Positions 1 to 9,616 are shown, counted from the stretch's first letter. The stretch: 39,973 bases of DNA from Gemmataceae bacterium (GCA_019747685.1 JAIEQN010000995.1:1-39973), one strand, 5' to 3'. The notes: generated from the letters alone by a model not told the origin. Made by a program: numbers and translations.

Positions 1-22
1 CCGGCCGCTCCCGGTCCGGTGG

Positions 23-667
23 GTGGCCGCCCCCCGCCGGCCGGCCCGGGCCGCCCCCCCGGGCCGGCCGCCGCTCGACTTCTGCGGCCGGATGCGGCGG
101 GTGTGCGAGGACATCGCCGCCCGGTGCGACGCCCTGGCCCACGTCCGAATGGGGGCGGTCCTGTTGACCTTCACCGGCAGCCGGAACCGGAGCCGGTACG
201 GCCTCCAGGCCCGGGTCACGCCGCTGCGGTTCCGGGACGGCGTGCTGACCCGCCGGCACGGGGCGGTCGAGTACCAGGTGCAGCGGCTCTTCGTGGACGG
301 GGCCGAGATGCTCTACGTCCTGACGTTCTGCCTGCCGCGCTTCCTCGACCAGCCGTTCGAGGAGAAGTTGGTGACGGTGTTCCACGAGCTGTACCACATG
401 AGCCCGGCGTTCGACGGCGACCTCCGCCGCCACCCCGGCCGATACGCGGTGCATTCGCACTCGAAGGACCGGTACGACGCCCGGATGGCCGAGCTGGTCC
501 GGGAGTACCTGGCCGGGCACCCGGAGCCGGGGGTGTTCGACTTCCTCCGGCTCGGGGCGGCCGGGCTGGCCGAGCGGCACGGCGGGATCACCGGTGTGGT
601 GGTGCCGCGGCCGAAGCTCCTGCCGGTCGGGTGGGCGAACCCCCGGGCCGCCGCCCAGGGTCGTTAG
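23..667 (+). CDS. putative zinc metallopeptidase-like protein (HExxH-type); start may lie upstream of window
   Basis: ORF with FHELYHMSPAFDGD (HELYH metal-binding type motif); codon pattern coherent. Confidence 0.6.
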   Translation: MAAPRRPARAAPPGRPPLDFCGRMRRVCEDIAARCDALAHVRMGAVLLTFTGSRNRSRYGLQARVTPLRFRDGVLTRRHGAVEYQVQRLFVDGAEMLYVLTFCLPRFLDQPFEEKLVTVFHELYHMSPAFDGDLRRHPGRYAVHSHSKDRYDARMAELVREYLAGHPEPGVFDFLRLGAAGLAERHGGITGVVVPRPKLLPVGWANPRAAAQGR

Positions 668-694
668 GGTCTACTGGGTGGGAGGAGGGGCGTC

Positions 695-973
695 ATGACG
701 GTCCGGGCGATCTACGAGAACGGGGTGTTCCGCCCGACCGAGCCGGTCGCGCTGCCGGACCGGTGCGAGGTCGAGTTCGAGCCGAAACGGGTCCCGCCGC
801 CGGTCGAGGAGCCGCCGACCCCCGACGAGATGCCGGTAACTGACCCGCGGCACCCGCGGTATGCCCATATCGACCCGGACATGAGGCCGATCTACGCGAT
901 CCTCGCCCACCGGTTCGACGACGGCGGGCCGGTGCGCAGCGCCCGCGACACCCACAACGACCACCAGCCGTGA
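695..973 (+). CDS. DUF104/AF2212-like antitoxin
   Basis: N-terminus MTVRAIYENGVFRPTEPVALPDRCEVEFEPKR resembles the DUF104 antitoxin pattern; stop overlaps the GTG start of the next PIN gene. Confidence 0.7.
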   Translation: MTVRAIYENGVFRPTEPVALPDRCEVEFEPKRVPPPVEEPPTPDEMPVTDPRHPRYAHIDPDMRPIYAILAHRFDDGGPVRSARDTHNDHQP

Positions 974-1371
974 TCAAATCGTTCCTCGATTCGGTCGGGC
1001 TGATCGCCGTCTGGGACGACCGCGACCAGTGGCACGCCGAGGCGACGGACGCCTTCGACCGCCTATTGGTCGGGGGCGGGCGCCTGTTCTCCACCGAGCC
1101 CGTGTTCTTCGAGTGCGGGAATATGGCCGCCCGCCGGCCGTTCCGGAAGGCCGTGTCCGACCTGCGGAGGGACCTTCAGCGGGCCGGTACGTTGATCGTC
1201 CCGACCCCGGACGAGGTCGACGCCGCCTGGGCGGCTTACGACCGGGGCGAGGCCGGCGGGACCGGGATCGTGGACCAGATATCCTTCGCCGTCATGCGGC
1301 GGCTCGGGATCGCCCGGGCGTTCACCAACGACCGGCACTTCGCCGCGGCCGGGTTCGAGCCGCTGTTCTGA
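970..1371 (+). CDS. PIN-domain (VapC-like) toxin
   Basis: MIKSFLDSVGLIAVWDDRDQWHAEA... plus C-terminal ARAFTNDRHFAAAGFEPLF typical of PIN nucleases; 4-nt overlap with antitoxin. Confidence 0.75.
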   Translation: MIKSFLDSVGLIAVWDDRDQWHAEATDAFDRLLVGGGRLFSTEPVFFECGNMAARRPFRKAVSDLRRDLQRAGTLIVPTPDEVDAAWAAYDRGEAGGTGIVDQISFAVMRRLGIARAFTNDRHFAAAGFEPLF

Positions 1372-2514
1372 TCAACGGTCGGGGATGCCGGATCGGGCGG
1401 CCGCGGTCGATGGGACCGCCGCAACCCGGGGCGGCGGTGCGGTCGCGGTCAGGGCCAGCGCGTAGAGGTAGACCGTCCCGTCGTAACACGCGACCGCCAC
1501 CCGGTCGCCGGCGGGGCTTAAGGCCAGGTCGCGGCAATCCGACGGGACGTTCGTCGTGAACGTGCCGGCCGGGTCGTCGCCGGCCCAGACCCAGACGCGG
1601 CCGCCGCTCCGCGCCCCGGCCGCGACCACCGCCCCCGACGGGTGGAAGGCCACGCCCCAGGCCGTCCCCTCGAACGCCTCCTTCGGCTTGTGCTGGGTCG
1701 GCTTGCCGGTCGCCCAGTCGAGGGTCATCACCAGCGGCTTGCCGATCCCGGCGAAGGCGTTCGACACGTTCGTGATCCCGGCCACCGCCAGCCGCCACCC
1801 GGCCCCGTCGAAGGCCATCCCCCGGGCACCGCCGATGTCGGCCCGGAACCCGCCGTCGTACTTGTGCAGCGGTTTGGCGTCGAGGTCGCGGACGCACCGG
1901 CCGGCCCGCCAGTCCCAGTCCTTGACCACCCCCTTCAGGTCGCACGACGCCAGCCGGTCGCCGGTCGGGTGGAACGCCAGGTTGTAGACGTGGCAGTCGT
2001 GCCCGGCGAGCGTCCGGACGGGCGAGCCGTCGGCCGCCCGCCACAGCTTGACCAGGTGGTCGTTGCCGCACGAGGCGACGACCGACCCGTCCGGGCTGAC
2101 GGCTACCGCCCGGACCCAGCCGGCGTGGGCCTCGGCCGTCCAGACGAACTGCGGGGCCGGCAGGTCGCCCCGCCACCACAGCAGCCGGCCGTGGTAGTCG
2201 CCCGAGACGACCGTGAACGGCTCCGGCCGCGGGGCCGCGGGCCGGGCCGGCCCACCGCCGACCGCCAGTAGCCCGGGCGGCGGGTCCGTGACCGCCCGCA
2301 CCACCGGCCGGGTATGGGAGATGAACGCCATCCCCCGGACCCAACTGGCGTGCCCGGTGAACCCGACCACCCCGCCGGTCCGGAGGTCGAGCCGGCGGAC
2401 GACGTGGTCCTCGGCCGAGGTGAACAGGAACCGGCCGGACGGGTCGAACCGGCAGCCGATCAAGGGCTTGCCGACCTTCCAGACGCCGTCGGGCCGGATC
2501 GGCGGGGCGCTCAC
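1372..2514 (-). CDS. WD40-repeat beta-propeller protein
   Basis: Repeats such as GHASWVRGMAF, AHAGWVRAVAVSPDGSVVASCGNDHLVKLWRAADGSPVRTLAGHDCHVYNLAFHPTGDRLAS; GTG start overlaps the TGA of DUF1501. Confidence 0.85.
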   Translation of the reverse strand: MSAPPIRPDGVWKVGKPLIGCRFDPSGRFLFTSAEDHVVRRLDLRTGGVVGFTGHASWVRGMAFISHTRPVVRAVTDPPPGLLAVGGGPARPAAPRPEPFTVVSGDYHGRLLWWRGDLPAPQFVWTAEAHAGWVRAVAVSPDGSVVASCGNDHLVKLWRAADGSPVRTLAGHDCHVYNLAFHPTGDRLASCDLKGVVKDWDWRAGRCVRDLDAKPLHKYDGGFRADIGGARGMAFDGAGWRLAVAGITNVSNAFAGIGKPLVMTLDWATGKPTQHKPKEAFEGTAWGVAFHPSGAVVAAGARSGGRVWVWAGDDPAGTFTTNVPSDCRDLALSPAGDRVAVACYDGTVYLYALALTATAPPPRVAAVPSTAAARSGIPDR

Positions 2515-3803
2515 GCCAGCACCTCGTCGATGGCGGCGGCCTTCGGGTCGGCGACCGGGACCGGCCGGTCGTTCGGGTAGAAGTTCTTGGCCGGGTTCAG
2601 CCCGACCGCCCGCAGGTAGGTGTGGAACAGGTGCCCGCCGTTCACCTCCCGGTCGGTCACGGCGGTGCCGTTGGCGTTCGTCTTGCCGACCACCGCCCCG
2701 CCCTTGATCCCGCACCCGCCCAGGGCCACCGACCACGCCTTCGACCAGTGGTCCCGGCCGTACAGGTGGTTGATCCGCGGGGTCCGGCCGAACTCGGACA
2801 TGACCACCACGAGGGTGCTGTCCAGCATCCCGCGGTCGGCCAGGTCGTCGAACAGGGTGGCGAACGGGCGGTCGAACTCGCCGACCTGTTCGAGGTGAAA
2901 GTCGAAGTTCTCGTGGTGGGTGTCGAAGTTCGAGTGGGTCACCCGGACGAACGGCACCCCGGCTTCCAACAGCCGCCGGGCCAGCAGCAGGTGCCGGCCG
3001 AAGTCGTGCCGGCCGTACCGGTCGGCCAGGGCCGACGGCTCCTGGTCGGCGGCGAACACCTCGGCCCGGCGGAAGACCCGCTCGGCCTGGTCGAACGACT
3101 CGGCGTAGGCCTCCGTCGCGGCGCTCTTGCGGCTGGCCGCGAACCGGTCGTCCAGCCGCTTCCGCAGTGCCTCCCGGCGGGCGTCGGCGTCGTCGGTCAG
3201 CCCGCCGGGGCGGAGGACGTTTTGGGGCGGCTGCCCGTTCCCGAGCGACACCGCGGCGAACCGCGGTCCGAGGAAGGCGGCGTCCTGCTTCGAGAACCCG
3301 CCCCCGCCGCCGGGCAGGACGTGGATGTGTCCGGGTAGCTCCTGCGACTCGCCGCCGAGCAGCTTGGCGGCCACGGCCCCGATGTGCGGGTACTCGATCC
3401 CGGCCTCGGGCCGCCGGCCGGTGAGCATGATCGTCGCCCCCCGGCCGTGCTCGTCCTCGGCGGTGTTGACGCCGCGGACCAAGGCCAGCCGGTGCATCCG
3501 CTTCGCGGTGTGCGGCAGCAACTCGCTGACGTGCACGCCGGGGACGGAGGTGGGGATGGCCCGGAACGGCCCGCCGGTATCGGTCCCGGGCTTCGGGTCC
3601 CAGGTCTCCAACTGGCTCGACCCGCCGGCCAGGAAGATGACCAGAACCCGCTTCTGGGCCTTGGTCAGTCGGCCGGCGGCCGACGCGGCGGACAGCCCGC
3701 CGGCCCCGAACACCCCGGCCGCCCCGAGGGCGGCCCCGCCGAGGAAGGCCCGCCGGCTGGGGCGGTGGGCCGCCGACATACAGGCGTAGTGTGCGTCGGC
3801 CAT
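2511..3803 (-). CDS. DUF1501 family protein, Tat-type signal
   Basis: RRAFLGGAALGAAGVFGAGG Tat-like leader; FLAGGSSQLETWDPKPGTDTGGPFRAI; VVVMSEFGRTPRIN. Confidence 0.9.
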   Translation of the reverse strand: MADAHYACMSAAHRPSRRAFLGGAALGAAGVFGAGGLSAASAAGRLTKAQKRVLVIFLAGGSSQLETWDPKPGTDTGGPFRAIPTSVPGVHVSELLPHTAKRMHRLALVRGVNTAEDEHGRGATIMLTGRRPEAGIEYPHIGAVAAKLLGGESQELPGHIHVLPGGGGGFSKQDAAFLGPRFAAVSLGNGQPPQNVLRPGGLTDDADARREALRKRLDDRFAASRKSAATEAYAESFDQAERVFRRAEVFAADQEPSALADRYGRHDFGRHLLLARRLLEAGVPFVRVTHSNFDTHHENFDFHLEQVGEFDRPFATLFDDLADRGMLDSTLVVVMSEFGRTPRINHLYGRDHWSKAWSVALGGCGIKGGAVVGKTNANGTAVTDREVNGGHLFHTYLRAVGLNPAKNFYPNDRPVPVADPKAAAIDEVLA

Positions 3804-3823
3804 CGGATCCTCCCCGGATGGGG

Positions 3824-5410
3824 TTAGTGGTTGAACCGGAACTCGGCCGACACGACGACCGCCCAGACGACTTCGGCGAGGGCCGCCGCGCGGTCCGGGG
3901 TGCCGTCGAGGGCCGCGGCCACGTCCCGCCGCTCGTCGGCCGTCGGCGGCCGGGTGAGGACGCTCAGGAACAGCTCGTCGGCGACCGCGTTCGGGTCGGC
4001 GAGGCCCGCGAGCCGGTCGGTCAGGTCGCCGGGCCGGCGGGCGGCCAGCCCGCGGACGGCCGCCCCGTGCTTCAGGAACAGCGCTTGATCCAGGGTCGCC
4101 GACGTACCGGCGTCGGGTTCCCCGGGCGACCCGCCGAACGTCCGCCGGAACGCCGCCACTTGGCCGGCGACTGTCGCCTCGGGTTCCGGCACGGCCGGCC
4201 CGGTGGCCCGGACGGCGGCCCGGGCGAACTGCTCGGCCGAGAGCGGCTTCAGGAGCGCGACGAGGTAGCGGTCGGCGGGCACATCCTCGGAGCCGGGCGG
4301 GGCGGCGCTCGAGCGCTGGTACGTCCGGCTCAGCGCGATTTCCCGCAGCAACCACTTCATGTCGTACCCGTGGGTGACGAATTCGGTGGCCAGGAGGTCC
4401 AGCAACTCCGGGTGCGACGGCGGGTTGCCGGGGTGGTCGAGGTCGAGCGGGTGGACCAGCCCGCGGCCGAGCATCAACGCCCACAGGCGGTTGACGGCCG
4501 TGCGGGCGAACGCCGGATTCTCGGGCGATGTCAGTCGGCCGGCGAGCTGGCCCCGCCGGCTGTACGCCGGCACCGGCCGGATGCCGTTGGCCGGGGCGGT
4601 CTTGTACTCCTTCCCTCTTTCGAAGGTCGGCTCGGTGGCCGGCTCCCCGCCGGGCAGCCGCGGGCCGGTCTTCTTCTGCGTCTTCTTGGCGTCGAAGACG
4701 CTGACGAAGTTCACCTCCCCGTCGGCCTTCTCGGCGAGAACAGCCGCCGGGGCCTCGGCGTTCGGGAACAGGTACGACCGGCTCACGAACGCCAGTAGGC
4801 CGTGGTAGTCCGCCTGCTTGTAGTCGTCGACGAGCGGGTGGTCGTGGCACTGGGCGCAGCGGAGGTCGCGGCCCAGGAACACCCGCCCGAGGTCCCGCGT
4901 CACCTGGGTCGGGTCCATGTCCCGGTCGAGGAAGAACTTGGCGGCCGGGCGGGTCTTCGGGTCGGTCCCGTCGGCGGACAGCAGGTCGCGGACGAGCCGG
5001 TCGTAGGGCGTATTCGCGGCGAACGCGGCCCGCAGGTAGTCTTCCCAGGCCGCCCGCGGGACCTTGACATCCCGGCGGCGTTCCATGAACACCACGTCGA
5101 AGTGCTCGGCCACCCGCCGGGCATAAGCTCCGTCGGCCAGCAGCCGGTCGACCAGCGCCCGCCGCTTGTCGGGGCTCGGGTCAGCGAAATATGCCCGCGC
5201 CTCGGTTGCGGCCGGGACCGTCCCGTTGAGGTCCAGGTAGACCCGCCGCAGGAACTCGGCATCGTCGGCCGGCGGTGCCGCGTGCCGGTCGTAGTCCGGG
5301 TGGCCGGCGGCGATGAGCTGGTCGATGCTCTCGTGGAGGGTCAGGCGGGGCGGCGGGACCGGGCCGGTCGGCGCGGCGGCCCACGCGAGGATGGCGGCGG
5401 CCAGGGGCAT
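3824..5410 (-). CDS. DUF1549/DUF1553 domain protein
   Basis: DAEFLRRVYLDLNGTVPAATEARAYFADPSPDKRRALVDRLL (DUF1549), CAQCHDHPL, NPAFARTAVNRLWALMLGRGLVHPLDLDHPGNPPSHPELLDLLA (DUF1553). Confidence 0.9.
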   Translation of the reverse strand: MPLAAAILAWAAAPTGPVPPPRLTLHESIDQLIAAGHPDYDRHAAPPADDAEFLRRVYLDLNGTVPAATEARAYFADPSPDKRRALVDRLLADGAYARRVAEHFDVVFMERRRDVKVPRAAWEDYLRAAFAANTPYDRLVRDLLSADGTDPKTRPAAKFFLDRDMDPTQVTRDLGRVFLGRDLRCAQCHDHPLVDDYKQADYHGLLAFVSRSYLFPNAEAPAAVLAEKADGEVNFVSVFDAKKTQKKTGPRLPGGEPATEPTFERGKEYKTAPANGIRPVPAYSRRGQLAGRLTSPENPAFARTAVNRLWALMLGRGLVHPLDLDHPGNPPSHPELLDLLATEFVTHGYDMKWLLREIALSRTYQRSSAAPPGSEDVPADRYLVALLKPLSAEQFARAAVRATGPAVPEPEATVAGQVAAFRRTFGGSPGEPDAGTSATLDQALFLKHGAAVRGLAARRPGDLTDRLAGLADPNAVADELFLSVLTRPPTADERRDVAAALDGTPDRAAALAEVVWAVVVSAEFRFNH

Positions 5411-5589
5411 GACGCGCGGTCCCGGGGAGGGAGCGGGAGCAGGCGGGACGGACGGCCGGCGGGGCGGGCGAGGCAGGCGGGGCAAGGAGGCAGGACCCGA
5501 AGTCTACGCCATCTCGTACCATGCCGTCAAGCACCAACCCGGGAAAATGTGGCCCGGCCGGATCGCGTTCAGGCCAACCAGGACCACCC

Positions 5590-6531
5590 ATGCGTGTCGC
5601 CATCGGCCGGGCGGCCTCCGTCGCCGTACTGATCGTCACCGCTTGTCGGCCCATGCCGGCGGACCGGCCGCCCCCGGCGCGGGCCGACTTTCCCCGCGAG
5701 CTGGTGGCGTTCGTCCAGCGCGGGGACGGTCCGGTGTTCGAGGCCGCCGGGCCGGGCCATTGGGACATCAAGGTTCGGGAGCGGGGCTGGGTGCTCCGCG
5801 AGGACGGCGCCTACAAGCTCTGGTACACCGGGTACGACGGCACCCCGACCGGCCGGCGGATGCTCGGGCTGGCCACCTCGCCCGACGGGATCACCTGGAC
5901 CCGCCACCCGGCCAACCCGCTCGTCCGCGATCGCTGGGTGGAAGACGTGATGGTCGTCAAGGACGGCGGCCGCTACCTGATGTTCGCCGAGGGGGAGAAT
6001 GACCGGGCACAACTCCTGACCTCCGCCGACGGGGTGTCGTGGGAGCCGCTCGGCCGGCTCGACGTGCGGCTGACCACCGGCGGGCCGATCCCCGACGGGC
6101 CGTTCGGCACCCCGACCGCCCTCCGGGCCGGCGGCCGGTGGCACCTCTTCTACGAGCGGTCGGACAAAGGCGTCTGGCTGGCCACCTCGGACGACTTGAC
6201 GGTCTGGACCAACGTCCGGGACGAGCCGGTCCTCGTTCCCGGGCCGGGGGCCTACGACCGCGACATGATCGCCGTCAACCAGGTGATCGAGGTCGGCGGC
6301 CGGTACTACGCCTACTACCACGGCTGCGCCACGGCCGGCCCGGACGCCCGTAAGTGGTCGACGGCCGTGGCGGTGTCGGACGACCTCCGGCGGTGGGAAA
6401 AGTACCCTGGCAACCCGCTCCTCCCGGTGGCCGAGAACAAGTCGAGCGGGGTAATCGTCCGGGCCGACGACGGGCTGCGGCTCTACACCATGCACCCGGC
6501 CGTCTACCTCCACACCCCCGCCCCGGAGTAG
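5590..6531 (+). CDS. exported beta-propeller glycosidase-like protein (GH43/GH32/sialidase-like fold)
   Basis: Lipoprotein-like N-terminus (VAVLIVTAC); repeats YKLWYTGYDG, LATSPDGITWTRHPANPLV, LLTSADGVSWEPLG, VAVSDDLRRWEKYPGNPLLP. Confidence 0.7.
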   Translation: MRVAIGRAASVAVLIVTACRPMPADRPPPARADFPRELVAFVQRGDGPVFEAAGPGHWDIKVRERGWVLREDGAYKLWYTGYDGTPTGRRMLGLATSPDGITWTRHPANPLVRDRWVEDVMVVKDGGRYLMFAEGENDRAQLLTSADGVSWEPLGRLDVRLTTGGPIPDGPFGTPTALRAGGRWHLFYERSDKGVWLATSDDLTVWTNVRDEPVLVPGPGAYDRDMIAVNQVIEVGGRYYAYYHGCATAGPDARKWSTAVAVSDDLRRWEKYPGNPLLPVAENKSSGVIVRADDGLRLYTMHPAVYLHTPAPE

Positions 6532-6543
6532 GAAGGGCGGCCG

Positions 6544-8007
6544 CTACTCCTTCTTCCCGATCAGCGGGGCGTCCTTCGTCGGCCCGAACCCGACGTTCAT
6601 CTCCGGCTCGACCCGGACCTCGTCGCCGGCGAAGGCCAGCCGGAGGGTGACGACGAACGGCGTCTCGACGAAGCAGACCTTGGCCGTGAACGTGTCGTCC
6701 GCGGTCCAGGCCCCGCACGCCGCGGCCGGCTGCTCGGCCAGCCGGCCCCACGCCGCCTTCCCCTTCGCCCACGACCCGCGGCCGCAGGCGATCCGCCGCT
6801 CGGTCCCGTCGGCCTTGATGACGAGAGTCGTGTCGCCGTCCTTCCCCTCTTCGAGGGCAACTGATTCGAGCTTCCGGTCGTTGGCCGGGAAGGTGAACTT
6901 CTTACCCTGCACCGCCGCCGGCCGGCCCGTCCCGGGGGGCGTCTTCAGCGACAGCCCCTTGAGGGTGCTAACCAGCTTCGCACGGGCCTCGTCGTTCGGC
7001 GGGAGCTGCGACCCGTTCATCCCCGGCAGGAGCTTGTCCCAGACGAGGTTCAGCACCGCCTGTAGGTCCCGCACGCCGGCCGTGATGGCGATCACCGCGT
7101 CTTGCTCGGGCAGCACGACGCAGTACTGGCCGAACGCCCCGTCGCCCCGGTAGGCCCCGTTCTGGCACCGCCAGAACTGGTAGCCGTACCCCTGGTCCCA
7201 GTCGCTCTTCGGGTTGCTGCCGTTGGAGGTCTGCCGGGCGGTGGCCGCCGCCACCCACGCTTCCGGCACGAGCTGCTTGCCGTTCCACTTCCCCTTCTGC
7301 AAGTAGAGCTGCCCGAACTTGGCGATGTCCTCGGTCCGGACGCTCAGCCCGTACCCGCCGGTGGTGATCCCCTGCGGGCTGGCCTCCCAGGTCGGGTTCT
7401 CGATCCCCAGCGGCTCGAACAGCCGGGGCCGGAGGTAGTCGAGGACGGTCTGGCCGGTGGCCTTCTGGACGGCCGCCGACTGCATGTACGTGGCCGACGT
7501 GTTGTACAGGAAGTGGCTGCCCGGCTTGAACGGGACCGGGTGGGCCAGGAACGTCTTGGTCCACGGCTCGTCCGGCTTGCGGGGCGGCTCGGTCTGGTGG
7601 CCGGTGTTCATCCGCAACAGGTCGCTCACCCGCATCGCCTTCAGGTTGTTGCCGGGGTCTTTCGGCGCGTCTTCGGGGAAGAGCTTTACCAGCTCGTCGT
7701 CGACGCTCAGCTTCCCCTCGGCCACGGCCAGCCCGACCGCCGTGGAGGTGAAGCTCTTGCTGAGCGAGTAGAGCTGGTGGCGGGTCTGGGCCGCGTAGGG
7801 CGACCACCAGCCTTCGGCGACCACCCGGCCGTGGCGGACGAGCATGAAGCTGTGGAGGGAGTCGATGTTCTTATCCGCGGCCTGGACGAACTCCAGGACG
7901 GCCGGGGACGAGACGCCCTGTTCTTCGGGCGAACTCCGGGGCAGGTCGGCCCCGGCCGCCGGGGCGGCGGCCAGGACCACGGCGGCGATGACGGAGAGGA
8001 TTCGCAT
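6544..8007 (-). CDS. serine hydrolase, beta-lactamase class C-like
   Basis: Signal peptide; SLSKSFTSTAVGLAVAEGKLSVDD (SxxK), YNTSATYM (YxN-like), GYGYQFW. Confidence 0.85.
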   Translation of the reverse strand: MRILSVIAAVVLAAAPAAGADLPRSSPEEQGVSSPAVLEFVQAADKNIDSLHSFMLVRHGRVVAEGWWSPYAAQTRHQLYSLSKSFTSTAVGLAVAEGKLSVDDELVKLFPEDAPKDPGNNLKAMRVSDLLRMNTGHQTEPPRKPDEPWTKTFLAHPVPFKPGSHFLYNTSATYMQSAAVQKATGQTVLDYLRPRLFEPLGIENPTWEASPQGITTGGYGLSVRTEDIAKFGQLYLQKGKWNGKQLVPEAWVAAATARQTSNGSNPKSDWDQGYGYQFWRCQNGAYRGDGAFGQYCVVLPEQDAVIAITAGVRDLQAVLNLVWDKLLPGMNGSQLPPNDEARAKLVSTLKGLSLKTPPGTGRPAAVQGKKFTFPANDRKLESVALEEGKDGDTTLVIKADGTERRIACGRGSWAKGKAAWGRLAEQPAAACGAWTADDTFTAKVCFVETPFVVTLRLAFAGDEVRVEPEMNVGFGPTKDAPLIGKKE

Positions 8008-8037
8008 GAGGGAGCCTCGGAAGGTTCGGGGGAGGAG

Positions 8038-9393
8038 TTACTTGGCCGGGGTGTCGAGGTAGCGGGCGGCGAATTTTAGGAAGGTGGGCCAGTTCGGGCC
8101 GGTGGTGTGCCCGCCGGCGTGCTGGCGGAAGGCCACCTCGCCGTCGGTCAGGGCGGTCTCCTGGGGCGGGAACTCGGTCGTTCCGAGGCCCTTCTTGCCG
8201 AGCAGTTCGTACACCGGGCCGGCCCCGACCGCGGCCAGGAACATCCCCCGCGCGTCCACCCACCCGCCCTCGACCTGCTGCGACCCGACGCTGACGAACA
8301 CCGGCCGCGGGGCGCATAGGGCGATCAGCTCGTGGGCATCGACCGGCAGGTCGTTAGCGGTCAGCGGTCCGGCGTACTTCAGGTAGTTCCCGGCCATCCA
8401 GTGGTACTCGCCGGACGACGCCACGTTCTCGACCAGCTCGCCGAAGTTGCGGCGGTGGAGCTTGGCCCCGCCGGCACCCGACGAGCCTATGAAGCCGACG
8501 GCGAAGCGTTGGTCGTAGGCCATCGTCACCAGGGCCGCCTTGCCGTACCGCGACAGCCCCTCGATGCCGACCCGCTTGGCGTCGACGGCCTTGTCCGTCT
8601 CGAAGTAGTCCAGCGCCCGGCCGGCCCCCCAGGCCCAGGCCCGCAGGGCGCCCCAGTCGTCCACCTTCCGCGGCTGGCCCTTGTTGCACAGCCCGATGAT
8701 CCCCTGCGTCAGCCCGCCGCCGTTGTCGGCCTGGATGCTGTTCGGGACGATGATCGCATAGCCCCAGCCCTTCGACAGCACCTGTTGCTGCCAGCCCGGG
8801 CCGCCCTTCGGGGCTGGCGGCGGCTGGCCGGGCGGCCCCTTCTTCGCCGGGAACGCCCCGAACCCGAACTCCAGCATCACCGGCACCGGCCCCTTGGCGT
8901 CCTTCGGGATGGTCAGGGTCAACTGGATGTCCACCTTGACGGCCGGATAGGCCGAGTTGTCGACGTGGCCGACGATCCGCTTGGTCACGGCCGGGATGTC
9001 GCCGACGGTCTGCTCCTCGGTGGCCACGACCTCCCACGTCACCTTCGGCGCCTCCTTCGGCACCCGGCCGTAGACCTCGCGGTCGAAGTCCTCGACGACC
9101 TCCGGCCGCCGCTCCTTCCACCACTGCTCGGCGGTCGTCACCCTCCGCCCGTTCTTGAGGACGAGCGGGTCGGGCAGCTTCGGGTACGGGTTGGCCTTGC
9201 TCTCGTCGTAGTTGGCGGCGTTGTCGGCCTTCGGGTTGTTCCCGTTCGCCCCCCGCCGGAGCTGCTGGATGCCGAGCAGGTCCATCGTCCGCTTGTGATC
9301 CTCCTGGGCGGTCATCTTGACCGGCGGGGGCGGGTCGTCGGCGCGGACGACCGGGACGAGGACCGCGACGAGGAGGAGGGGACGGAGGGTCAT
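8038..9393 (-). CDS. glucuronoyl esterase-like (CE15-type) alpha/beta hydrolase
   Basis: VGIEGLSRYGKAAL nucleophile elbow, resembling the CE15 GxSRxGK motif; signal peptide; FKW-like C-terminal GGHTTGPNWPTFLKFAARYL. Confidence 0.75.
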   Translation of the reverse strand: MTLRPLLLVAVLVPVVRADDPPPPVKMTAQEDHKRTMDLLGIQQLRRGANGNNPKADNAANYDESKANPYPKLPDPLVLKNGRRVTTAEQWWKERRPEVVEDFDREVYGRVPKEAPKVTWEVVATEEQTVGDIPAVTKRIVGHVDNSAYPAVKVDIQLTLTIPKDAKGPVPVMLEFGFGAFPAKKGPPGQPPPAPKGGPGWQQQVLSKGWGYAIIVPNSIQADNGGGLTQGIIGLCNKGQPRKVDDWGALRAWAWGAGRALDYFETDKAVDAKRVGIEGLSRYGKAALVTMAYDQRFAVGFIGSSGAGGAKLHRRNFGELVENVASSGEYHWMAGNYLKYAGPLTANDLPVDAHELIALCAPRPVFVSVGSQQVEGGWVDARGMFLAAVGAGPVYELLGKKGLGTTEFPPQETALTDGEVAFRQHAGGHTTGPNWPTFLKFAARYLDTPAK

Positions 9394-9480
9394 GGCCGAA
9401 CTCGGGGGTGGATGATGTTAAACCACCCGCCCGCCGGCGGGGCCACGAGAAAACGATGAGAGATGGGCGAGTCAGGATTG

Positions 9481-9610
9481 GGGAGAAGACTGGCCCGCAG
9501 ACGACGCGGATTTCAAGACACAGCGAAGACGCGGATTTTGACACCGGATTGTTTCTTACCCGCGTCCATCTGCGCCAGAGTCTGCGTCATCTGCGGGCCA
9601 GTCTTCTCCC
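9481..9610. repeat. dispersed long-hairpin repeat, copy A (arms 9481-9510 and 9581-9610)
   Basis: 30-nt inverted arms gggagaagactggcccgcagacgacgcgga / tctgcgtcatctgcgggccagtcttctccc, 28/30 complementary; related copy at 32719-32837. Confidence 0.85.
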
Positions 9611-9616
9611 ACCCCC

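Noticed and set aside
9481-9610. Bidirectional terminator interpretation of hairpin copy A
   Set aside because: Loop of about 70 nt and no T-tract; flanking genes are co-directional and a related copy exists upstream of another gene.
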